A DNA stretch of 6,664 nt from Arcticibacterium sp051269965 (GTDB taxonomy: Bacteria > Bacteroidota > Bacteroidia > Cytophagales > Spirosomataceae): assembly GCA_051269965.1 (NCBI GenBank), contig JBNMFK010000219.1, positions 1 to 6,664 of the forward strand, in the 5' to 3' direction. Within the stretch, counting starts at the first letter, position 1. Each line of letters starts with the position of its first letter. Under the pieces are notes generated by a model, which saw nothing but the letters and a program-made list of their open reading frames with translations, was not told where the DNA came from and made no database searches. This document shows positions 1 to 5,623 of this stretch, in pieces. Both the position numbers and the translations under genes were made by a program.

Positions 1-1
1 T

Positions 2-574
2 TTGAAATCTGTATTGGTCTCCGAAGTCGAGCCAGAGGCAGTTAATAAATCCTACGAAAGTTCCGTCGAAGAAATGATTATTAATAGTGCTGGAGATGTT
101 GTTCAGGGTGTTGATGTGGATGATGTGGATATGAAGAAAGAGGTATCAAAATCTCCAGAAGATCGTCAATTACCACTTTATATTTTCACGGCAGAAGGAG
201 GAGATAAGTCTTACATCGTGCCTCTTAGAGGTGTAGGTCTTTGGGGTCCTATTTGGGGATATGTATCTTTAAGAGGTGATTTTAACACTATTCACGGAGC
301 CACTTTTGACCACAAAGGGGAAACACCAGGTCTGGGTGCAGAGATAACAGAGCCGTTTTTTCAAGACCAATTTAAAGGGAAGAAAGTATTAGATGGAGAA
401 GGCAAATTTGTGTCGGTAAACGTTATGAAGTCTACCATGAAGTCGGAATTAAGTAGTGTTAACCGCGTAGACGGTATCTCTGGAGGAACCATTACATCCG
501 ACGGCACAGATGAAATGTTAAAGAATTGTATAGAACCTTATTTAAGTTATTTTAACAAATTAAAATTAAATTAA
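2..574 (+). CDS. nqrC: Na+-translocating NADH:quinone reductase subunit C, 3' part
   Basis: This is the C-terminal 190 residues of NqrC, the FMN-carrying subunit that relays electrons within the Na+-NQR complex; the flavin domain faces the periplasm. The reading frame is open at the left edge, so the N-terminal membrane helix (about 60 residues by comparison with the usual ~255) is missing, and the TTG at position 2 is not a real start. The FMN-binding domain is clear: G-L-W at window residues 79-81, ETPGLG at 107-112, and the flavinylation motif D-G-I-S-G-G-T-I-T at 157-165. By family knowledge FMN is linked through phosphate to the Thr of this motif, here Thr163 (codon 488-490). The motif reads SGGT where Vibrio has SGAT. 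The stop is one base before nqrD, so the two are probably translationally coupled. The homologous Rnf subunit RnfG is the alternative, but the NqrF downstream decides for NQR. Confidence 0.96.
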   Translation: MKSVLVSEVEPEAVNKSYESSVEEMIINSAGDVVQGVDVDDVDMKKEVSKSPEDRQLPLYIFTAEGGDKSYIVPLRGVGLWGPIWGYVSLRGDFNTIHGATFDHKGETPGLGAEITEPFFQDQFKGKKVLDGEGKFVSVNVMKSTMKSELSSVNRVDGISGGTITSDGTDEMLKNCIEPYLSYFNKLKLN

Positions 575-575
575 A

Positions 576-1241
576 ATGGCAGAAGTAGCAGAAATTAAAG
601 AAAAGAGGGAGCCGTTGTTTTCAAAGAAAACTTTGCAAGTCATTAAAGACCCCCTTGATGATAATAATCCAGTGACTGTTCAAGTCTTGGGTATTTGTTC
701 TGCTTTGGCAGTGACAGTCCAGATAAAGCCAGCCATCATTATGACCTTAGGTGTTATTTTCGTGAGCGGGTTTTCTAGTCTCATCATTAGTATGCTTCGT
801 AAATCTGTTCCTACTAGAGTAAGGATTATTGTTCAGCTAATTGTTGTGGCTACTTTGGTGACTATTGTTGACCAGGTATTGAAGGCCTATATGTTTGATA
901 TTAGTAAGAAGCTATCAGTTTTTGTAGGTCTTATTATTACTAACTGTATCATCATGGGACGTTTAGAGGCATTTGCTTTGGGACAAAAACCATGGCCAGC
1001 CTTTTTAGATGGTGTAGGAAATGGCATTGGATATGGAATGATTTTAATAGCTGTCGCTTTTTTTAGAGAAGTATTTGGTGCTGGGAAATTATTGGGATAT
1101 CAGGTGATACCAGACGTCTTCTATGAAATGGGTTATGTAAATAACGGATTGATGGTATTACCGCCAGCAGCTTTATTTTTGATAGGAATTTATATTTGGA
1201 TTCAGCGTGGGCGTAATCCCAAATTAATTAATGTATCATAA
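576..1241 (+). CDS. nqrD: Na+-translocating NADH:quinone reductase subunit D
   Basis: NqrD is an integral membrane subunit of the sodium pump, paired with NqrE in an inverted-topology arrangement. The 221-residue product has about six hydrophobic segments, beginning after a polar N-terminal stretch of about 30 residues. The motifs VLGICSALAV (Cys41) and IITNCIIMGRLEAFA (Cys124) are family hallmarks. In Vibrio cholerae the matching cysteines (Cys29 and Cys112, also 83 residues apart) share an Fe or [2Fe-2S] centre with two NqrE cysteines; the spacing is the same here. The protein is about 12 residues longer at the N terminus than the Vibrio protein. The ATG follows the nqrC stop by one base and has no Shine-Dalgarno sequence, only an A/T-rich leader, as is usual in Bacteroidota. 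RnfE is homologous, but the operon context supports NqrD. Confidence 0.97.
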   Translation: MAEVAEIKEKREPLFSKKTLQVIKDPLDDNNPVTVQVLGICSALAVTVQIKPAIIMTLGVIFVSGFSSLIISMLRKSVPTRVRIIVQLIVVATLVTIVDQVLKAYMFDISKKLSVFVGLIITNCIIMGRLEAFALGQKPWPAFLDGVGNGIGYGMILIAVAFFREVFGAGKLLGYQVIPDVFYEMGYVNNGLMVLPPAALFLIGIYIWIQRGRNPKLINVS

Positions 1242-1261
1242 TTAATTTTGATAATAAGAAT

Positions 1262-1876
1262 ATGGAAAATCTTTTAAGTCTTTTTGTTAAAGCAATTTTT
1301 GTTGAAAATGCAGTTTTTGCGTTTTTTCTAGGAATGTGCTCCTTTCTGGCTGTTTCTAAAAAAATAAAAACAGCCTTTGGATTGGGCTTGGCAGTAATAT
1401 TTGTGATGTTGTTAACGACGCCATTAAACTATGTCATCCTAACCTACATGCTCGGTGAAGGTGCTTTGTCTTGGATTCATCCTTCATTGGCAACAATAGA
1501 TTTGACCTTCCTTTCTTTTATTCTGTTCATTTCCACTATTGCAGGGGCTGTGCAGTTGGTAGAAATGGTGATTGAGAAATTTGCTCCAGCACTATACAGT
1601 GCTTTGGGTATTTTCTTGCCTTTGATCACGGTGAACTGCTCCATTCTTGGTGCTTCATTATTCATGCAGGAAAGAGAATATAACTTCTCAGAAACCTTTG
1701 TTTTCTCCATTGGAACTGGTATTGGGTTCTTTTTGGCGATTGTACTTCTGGCGGCTATTCGCGAAAGGTTGCAGTATTCTAAAGTACCACCTGCCTTGCA
1801 GGGATTGGGTATGGCGATGATGATCACTGGCCTAATGGCTATGGCGTTTTTAAGTTTTTCAGGTATTAAATTATAA
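1262..1876 (+). CDS. nqrE: Na+-translocating NADH:quinone reductase subunit E
   Basis: NqrE is the membrane partner of NqrD in the Na+-NQR core and a homologue of RnfA. The product has 204 residues and about six transmembrane segments. Cys26 (in FFLGMCSFLAVSK) and Cys126 (in LPLITVNCSILGAS) are the expected metal-centre ligands, matching Vibrio Cys26 and Cys120. The six extra residues between them fit the slightly greater overall length and probably lie in the loop around residues 64-76. The ERLQYSKVPPALQGLGMA region near the C terminus is also typical. The gene starts 20 bases after nqrD and ends 11 bases before nqrF, in the same operon. An open frame on the opposite strand inside this gene is a shadow of its codons. 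Confidence 0.97.
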   Translation: MENLLSLFVKAIFVENAVFAFFLGMCSFLAVSKKIKTAFGLGLAVIFVMLLTTPLNYVILTYMLGEGALSWIHPSLATIDLTFLSFILFISTIAGAVQLVEMVIEKFAPALYSALGIFLPLITVNCSILGASLFMQEREYNFSETFVFSIGTGIGFFLAIVLLAAIRERLQYSKVPPALQGLGMAMMITGLMAMAFLSFSGIKL

Positions 1877-1887
1877 ATCTATTATTT

Positions 1888-3192
1888 ATGCTACCTATAC
1901 TTCTCAGTAGTATTGTTGTTTTCGTTTTGGTGATTTTGTTGTTTGTTTTTTTAATATTAACGGCAAAAGCTAAACTTTTGCCTCAGAACGATGTAAAAAT
2001 CACCATCAATGGCGACAATGATAACCCGATAATTACAAAATCTGGTGATACCCTCTTAAGTGTGTTAGGGTCCCATAATCTCTTTCTGGCCTCAGCTTGT
2101 GGTGGAGGAGGTACTTGTGCTATGTGTACATGTAACGTTTACGCCGGTGGTGGAGAGGTATTACCGACAGAAACTAACCATCTTAACCGTCGACAGGTAG
2201 GAGAAAAGCTACGTTTAGCCTGCCAAGTGAAGGTTAAGGAAGATATGGATATTAGAATACCAGACGAAGTATTCGGTGTGAAAAAGTGGGAGTGTGAAGT
2301 TACTTCGAATTATAATGTAGCATCGTTTATAAAGGAATATAAAGTGAAGCTTCCGGAGGGGGAGACATTGGACTTCGAAGCTGGTGGTTATATTCAAATA
2401 GATGTTCCAAAGACTGTCGTAAATTTTAAGGACATGGATATTACTGCTCATCCAAAATATCATGATACGCCTGATAAATTTAAAGAAGAATGGGACAAGT
2501 TCAACCTTTGGCCATTAAAGATGGTTAATGACGAGGAGGTCTTCAGAGCCTATTCTATGGCGAATCATCCAGCTGAAGGAAATATGGTTAGCCTTACTAT
2601 TAGAATAGCGACACCACCATGGGATAGGGCTAAAAATACGTGGATGGATGTAAACCCAGGTTCATGTTCTTCCTATATATTTGGCCAAAAGCCAGGAGAT
2701 AAAGTAACAATATCTGGACCTTATGGTGAGTTCTTTATTAAAGAGACGGAGGCAGAAATGCTTTATGTAGGTGGAGGAGCTGGAATGGCACCTATGCGGT
2801 CGCACCTTTATCATCTTTTTCACACCCTGAAAACAAAGCGTAAAGTAACTTTCTTCTATGGAGGTCGTACAAAACGGGAGTTGTTCTATGTCGAAGAATT
2901 TAGAGAAATAGAAAAACAATTCCCAAACTTTAAATTTTGTATTGCCTTAGACAATCCTCAAGAAGAAGACAAATGGACATTGAAGAAGAATATAAACGAC
3001 CCTGAAGGTGATGGTTTTAAAGGCTTCGTTCACAACGTGGTGATTGACGAGTTTTTGAGTAAGCATGAGGCACCAGAAGATTTAGAACTTTATTTCTGTG
3101 GACCTCCAATGATGAATCAATCCGTTATTAAAATGGCTGATGATTGGGGAATTCCTGATGAGAACGTTGCCTTTGATGATTTTGGAGGATAG
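1888..3192 (+). CDS. nqrF: Na+-translocating NADH:quinone reductase subunit F (NADH-oxidising flavo-iron-sulfur subunit)
   Basis: NqrF takes hydride from NADH onto FAD and passes single electrons through a [2Fe-2S] cluster into the membrane part of the pump. The 434 residues show, in order: an N-terminal membrane anchor (about 3-26); a ferredoxin domain with ligands Cys71, Cys77, Cys80 and Cys112 (C-x5-C-x2-C and a distal Cys); an FAD-binding barrel with RAYSMAN at 220-226; and an NAD-binding domain with GGGAGMAP at 295-302, CGPPMMN at 404-410 and the C-terminal aromatic FDDFGG end. All expected cofactor residues are present. It is about 26 residues longer than Vibrio NqrF, with apparent small insertions before RAYSMAN and around residues 362-378. 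The N-terminal ferredoxin domain fused to an FNR-like module distinguishes NQR from Rnf. apbE follows after 14 bases. Confidence 0.98.
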   Translation: MLPILLSSIVVFVLVILLFVFLILTAKAKLLPQNDVKITINGDNDNPIITKSGDTLLSVLGSHNLFLASACGGGGTCAMCTCNVYAGGGEVLPTETNHLNRRQVGEKLRLACQVKVKEDMDIRIPDEVFGVKKWECEVTSNYNVASFIKEYKVKLPEGETLDFEAGGYIQIDVPKTVVNFKDMDITAHPKYHDTPDKFKEEWDKFNLWPLKMVNDEEVFRAYSMANHPAEGNMVSLTIRIATPPWDRAKNTWMDVNPGSCSSYIFGQKPGDKVTISGPYGEFFIKETEAEMLYVGGGAGMAPMRSHLYHLFHTLKTKRKVTFFYGGRTKRELFYVEEFREIEKQFPNFKFCIALDNPQEEDKWTLKKNINDPEGDGFKGFVHNVVIDEFLSKHEAPEDLELYFCGPPMMNQSVIKMADDWGIPDENVAFDDFGG

Positions 3193-3206
3193 TAATTAAA
3201 TAATAC

Positions 3207-4214
3207 ATGGGTAAATTAGTTTTTCTTTGCCTCGCGGTATCAATAGGATTTGTCTCTTGCAAAAGCAAGAACAAATCCTATTCGGCTTTTCAGGGCTATG
3301 CTCAGGGAAGTACTTTCAGGATTGTATATGAGCCAGTATCAGATGTCGATTTTATTGGTCCAGTAGACAGCATACTGGCAGTTATAGATCACTCTATGTC
3401 TCTATGGGATAGTACGTCACTTATAAGACGGGTTAATGAATCTGCTGACCCCCAAATGTTAGACGAACATTTTGTGAATGTTTTCAATCGTTCGAAGGAT
3501 TTTTATGAACTAAGTCAAGGATCTTTTGACCCATCTGTGAGTCCTTTAATTGAAGCATGGGGTTTTGCTAGGGGAGAAAGAGTCGTCCTTCCCAGTCAGT
3601 CTCAAATAGACAGCTTATTGAATCTGGTGGGCCTAGGGAAGTTTCATTTATTAGGTGATATTTTAGTAAAGGATATTCCGAATACAGAGCTCAATTTTAA
3701 TGCTATTGCACAAGGATATACGGTTGATGTTTTAGGGTTTTTTTTAGAGTCTCATGGTGTGCGTAACTATTTGGTGGAGCTAGGGGGTGAAACGAAGGCT
3801 AAAGGCTTCAATAAGTCAGGGGTAAAGTGGAAAGTAGGAATAGAAAGGCCGGATTATAATATCGGGAGTGAAAATAATGTAGTGCAAACGGTGGTTGGCT
3901 TATCTAATGCGGCTTTGGTAACTTCTGGAAGTTATAGGAAGTTCATAGAAAAAGACGGAAAGAAATACAGTCACACATTAAATCCGAAAACAGGAAAACC
4001 AGTGACACATAGCTTGCTGAGTGTCGTAGTTGTGGACTCAAGTGCCATGGATGCAGACGCTTATGCTACCTTTTTTATGGTTGTGGGCAAAGATTCAGCC
4101 CTCGAATATGCCGAAAAGTACTCAATGGCTATACAATGTACTTTTGATGAGGCAGGTGAAATGAAAATTGTCAATTCAACCGCCTTTGAAACTTTAATTA
4201 TAAAAGAGCTCTAG
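3207..4214 (+). CDS. apbE: FAD:protein FMN transferase, predicted lipoprotein (ApbE)
   Basis: ApbE moves FMN from FAD onto a Thr of a target flavoprotein with Mg2+; its natural targets here are NqrC, encoded in the same operon, and NqrB, presumably just upstream. The 335 residues begin with a hydrophobic signal and a lipobox ending GFVSC, so Cys18 should be lipidated and the enzyme membrane-anchored outside the cytoplasm, where the target domains lie. Family motifs follow: SFDPSVSPL at 106-114, LNFNAIAQGYTVD at 162-174, LVELGGE at 189-195, HTLNPKTGKP at 256-265, and the acidic Mg2+-site stretch DADAYAT at 282-288. The NFNAIAQG form replaces the DLGGIAKG of proteobacterial enzymes, which I take as a lineage variant, not a defect. 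The gene begins 14 bases after nqrF. A strong inverted repeat lies in codons 12-26. Its stop interlocks with that of nqrM. Confidence 0.95.
   Translation: MGKLVFLCLAVSIGFVSCKSKNKSYSAFQGYAQGSTFRIVYEPVSDVDFIGPVDSILAVIDHSMSLWDSTSLIRRVNESADPQMLDEHFVNVFNRSKDFYELSQGSFDPSVSPLIEAWGFARGERVVLPSQSQIDSLLNLVGLGKFHLLGDILVKDIPNTELNFNAIAQGYTVDVLGFFLESHGVRNYLVELGGETKAKGFNKSGVKWKVGIERPDYNIGSENNVVQTVVGLSNAALVTSGSYRKFIEKDGKKYSHTLNPKTGKPVTHSLLSVVVVDSSAMDADAYATFFMVVGKDSALEYAEKYSMAIQCTFDEAGEMKIVNSTAFETLIIKEL
3242..3282 (+). repeat. Strong inverted repeat (stem-loop) within the apbE signal-peptide codons
   Basis: The left arm (3242-3260) is AATAGGATTTGT, a bulged C at 3254, then TCTTGC. The loop is AAAA (3261-3264). 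The right arm (3265-3282) is GCAAGAACAAATCCTATT. All 18 pairs are Watson-Crick with only one unpaired base, so the nqrF-apbE mRNA should fold into a long hairpin 36 bases after the apbE ATG. The lipobox Cys18 codon (3258-3260) ends the left arm. No run of T follows the stem directly (next bases CGGCTTTTC), so it does not look like a classical Rho-independent terminator. It could slow ribosomes, protect or process the mRNA, or attenuate transcription; nothing in the sequence decides between these. The pairing is seen directly; the function is unknown. Confidence 0.75.
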
Positions 4215-4399
4215 TCGTTTTCGCAAGGCTCATCAGGCTTTTTACCACAAACACCACATACTGCACCTTCTTGAACCAACATAGGGTTATTGTTTGCACA
4301 AGTACCTTTGAAGGTTCCGTTTTTAACAAATATGAGTCTTACACTGAAAAGAAAAAATGCGATGAGAACCGCTACTATAGTCACTATCATTAATTGCAT
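4211..4399 (-). CDS. nqrM: Na+-NQR maturation protein NqrM
   Basis: NqrM is a small membrane protein (DUF539-type) required to assemble active Na+-NQR, thought to deliver iron for the NqrD/NqrE metal centre. The 62-residue product has one hydrophobic helix (about residues 4-25), then FVKNGTFKGTCANN with Cys34, and a CGVCGKKPDEPC tail with Cys48, Cys51 and Cys59, giving the four cysteines characteristic of the family. Start chosen: the ATG at 4397-4399; a second ATG three codons later (4388-4390) is possible. It lies opposite and tail to tail with apbE, its TAG stop being the complement of 4211-4213, so the two genes overlap in CTAG. In Vibrio nqrM follows apbE on the same strand, so here it needs its own promoter, somewhere in 4400-4516; I see no convincing one. 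The identification rests on the cysteine pattern plus the location. Confidence 0.92.
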   Translation of the reverse strand: MQLMIVTIVAVLIAFFLFSVRLIFVKNGTFKGTCANNNPMLVQEGAVCGVCGKKPDEPCEND

Positions 4400-4437
4400 A
4401 TGTAAATCTATGAATTTATCTTTAGAAACGTAATATC

Positions 4438-4467
4438 TTGCTGATGCAGATGTATTTTTTTATTTTG
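4438..4467 (+). promoter_or_regulatory. Candidate Bacteroidota-type promoter for the CBS gene
   Basis: TTG at 4438-4440 and TTATTTTG at 4460-4467 are separated by 19 bases. This matches the Bacteroidota primary sigma consensus (TTG near -33, TAnnTTTG near -7) with one mismatch, in the second base of the -7 box. Transcription would begin around 4473, giving a leader of roughly 45 bases that contains the 14-bp tandem repeat. The region lies between two divergent genes, where a promoter is expected. Short AT-rich matches like this arise easily by chance, so the call is tentative. Confidence 0.35.
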
Positions 4468-4482
4468 GTACTGAATATGTAT

Positions 4483-4519
4483 ATTGAAATAACCCTATTG
4501 AAATAACTCTGTTGAAATG
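4483..4519 (+). repeat. Imperfect 14-bp tandem repeat running into the CBS gene start codon
   Basis: ATTGAAATAACCCT (4483-4496) is followed directly by ATTGAAATAACTCT (4497-4510), differing at one position, and then by a partial third copy, GTTGAAATG (4511-4519), whose last three bases are the ATG of the CBS gene. The copies sit in the likely 5' leader. The repeat could be a slippage duplication, a protein- or ribosome-binding array, or chance in AT-rich DNA. The repetition is seen directly; any role is conjecture. Confidence 0.7.
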
Positions 4520-4966
4520 GTAACTAAAGTTAAAACCCTATTAGCTAAGAAAGCTTTAAAAGAAATCGTTTTTGTTAGACCAGAAACGACAGTGATAGAA
4601 GCTCTGGAAGTTCTTTCGAAATATCAGATCGGTGCTGTTTTGGTAATGGAGGGAGAAGAAATGAAAGGTATCTTTTCTGAAAGAGATTACGCTCGCAAAG
4701 GAATTATTCAGGGAAGAAAGGCTAAAAGCACTCTGATGGTCGAAGTAATGACAGCAAATGTAATATCGGCTGACCTTGACATGGATATTAGAGGTTGTAT
4801 GGAACTCATGAACGATAATAATTTCAGACATTTGCCAGTTTTAGATAAAAACGGGAAAGTAGTTGGTCTTCTGAGTACAAGAGATATTGTAAATGGTTTA
4901 ATTTTGGAACAAAGACAACATATTAACTATTTAGAGAACTATATATCTGGTTCCATAGCGGGGTAG
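4517..4966 (+). CDS. Stand-alone CBS-domain pair protein
   Basis: The 149-residue protein consists almost entirely of a tandem CBS (Bateman) module. CBS1 spans about residues 14-69 with GIFSERD at 51-57; CBS2 spans about 76-130 with MTANVISADLDMDIRGCMELM, RHLPVLD and GLLSTRD at 117-123. The S/T-x-R-D motifs usually contact the phosphates or ribose of adenine nucleotides, so ligand sensing (AMP, ATP, NAD(H) or similar) is the family expectation; no catalytic domain is attached. A short helical tail (about 128-145) may mediate dimerisation. It has no signal peptide and is presumably cytoplasmic. The partner it regulates is unknown. It is divergent from nqrM and seven bases ahead of the sixA-like gene, so it likely leads a three-gene operon. 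The only ATG near the 5' end is at 4517, within the third copy of the tandem repeat. Confidence 0.9.
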   Translation: MVTKVKTLLAKKALKEIVFVRPETTVIEALEVLSKYQIGAVLVMEGEEMKGIFSERDYARKGIIQGRKAKSTLMVEVMTANVISADLDMDIRGCMELMNDNNFRHLPVLDKNGKVVGLLSTRDIVNGLILEQRQHINYLENYISGSIAG

Positions 4967-4973
4967 AAATTAA

Positions 4974-5489
4974 ATGACGAAAAGACTTTTTATTATACGA
5001 CATGCTCAGGCAGAAGATGCTGGATTAGGTACTGTGTTAAAAGACTTTAATAGAGATTTAACGAGTAAAGGTCTGGTACAATCCGCTAGACTTGGTACAT
5101 TTATATCCGAAGGGAAAATAGAAATTTCTCGGCTTATTTCTAGTCCTGCCAATAGAGCCTTTCAAACTGCAAAAGTTTTTGGAGAACAGTTGGGAAAAAC
5201 AAAAGATAATATCATGCTAGATAAGCATTTGTATAACGGTGGACCAAAGGCTTATCTTGGCTGCTTAAATAGTCTCTCAGAAGATTTTAATGCAGTGGCG
5301 ATTTTTGGACATAATCCAGACATTACATTCTTTGCAGAGTATCTTACTAAAGATGACGTTGGAGGGAATATGAGAAAGGCGAGCTTGATAGAACTAGCAT
5401 TTTTAAGTATTAAATGGAGTGAGATTTCCAGAAACTCAGGGGAGTTCGTTAGAAGAATAGACGTAAGTGACTTGGCTCCAGAATTATGA
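4974..5489 (+). CDS. sixA: SixA-type phosphohistidine phosphatase (histidine phosphatase superfamily)
   Basis: This is a short branch-2-free histidine phosphatase of 171 residues (E. coli SixA has 161), expected to remove phosphate from a phosphohistidine through a His-phosphate intermediate. The signature LFIIRHAQAED gives Arg9-His10. FNRDLTSKG at 26-33 and SSPANRAFQTA at 57-66 (Arg61) follow, and the second catalytic His is His113 in AIFGHNPD. All core catalytic residues are present. It has no signal peptide, so it should act in the cytoplasm. E. coli SixA acts on ArcB and the phosphocarrier NPr; neither is in view, so the substrate here is unknown. It begins seven bases after the CBS gene, and its TGA overlaps the ATG of the next small gene. 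The gene symbol follows the family only; other phosphohistidine or sugar-phosphate substrates remain possible. Confidence 0.88.
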   Translation: MTKRLFIIRHAQAEDAGLGTVLKDFNRDLTSKGLVQSARLGTFISEGKIEISRLISSPANRAFQTAKVFGEQLGKTKDNIMLDKHLYNGGPKAYLGCLNSLSEDFNAVAIFGHNPDITFFAEYLTKDDVGGNMRKASLIELAFLSIKWSEISRNSGEFVRRIDVSDLAPEL

Positions 5490-5623
5490 AAAGGAAGAAT
5501 TTATTCAAAATAGTATTCTTATCTTTTCTAGTCTTAGTACTACTTCTCTTGGCAGATATGGCTAGGAAAACCACCGCTCCGTGGAATAAGAAAAAACAAA
5601 TTGAGCGGGCTATAGAGCCTTAA
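5486..5623 (+). CDS. Small single-helix membrane protein, 45 residues, function unknown
   Basis: A short reading frame starts at an ATG that overlaps the sixA stop as ATGA and ends at TAA (5621-5623). The product begins MKRKNLFK, then has an uninterrupted hydrophobic stretch (about residues 9-23, rich in Leu, Val and Phe), then ADMARKTTAPWNKKKQ and a charged tail ending RAIEP. It should sit in the inner membrane with a short basic domain; a cleaved signal would leave only about 20 residues, and there is no lipobox Cys. The coupled start, the membrane-protein composition and the way the gene fills the whole sixA-endonuclease gap support a real gene. I do not recognise the family. Its stop interlocks with the convergent endonuclease-like gene in TTAA. 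Confidence 0.68.
   Translation: MKRKNLFKIVFLSFLVLVLLLLADMARKTTAPWNKKKQIERAIEP

Noticed and set aside
1477..1827. Minus-strand open frame inside nqrE
   Set aside because: It overlaps a confidently identified gene, and its protein has no domain or plausible start context; it mirrors the codons of nqrE.
2215..2919. Two minus-strand open frames inside nqrF
   Set aside because: Both are antisense to conserved NqrF domains and have random-looking composition.
2..3192. An Rnf complex (RnfG/E/A/C) instead of Na+-NQR
   Set aside because: The last subunit has an N-terminal anchor, a plant-type [2Fe-2S] domain and an FAD/NADH reductase module, which is specific to NqrF; nqrM next door agrees.
3242..3290. 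The apbE hairpin as an intrinsic transcription terminator
   Set aside because: The stem is followed by CGGCTTTTC, not an immediate T run, and it lies inside an intact coding sequence.
4425..4432. TACGTTTC on the minus strand as a -7 box for nqrM
   Set aside because: It is one mismatch from TAnnTTTG, but no TTG lies at the right distance upstream, so I do not call a promoter.
4556..4831. Minus-strand open frame inside the CBS gene
   Set aside because: It is antisense to the two CBS motifs, and the protein (rich in Phe, His and Ser) looks like a shadow.
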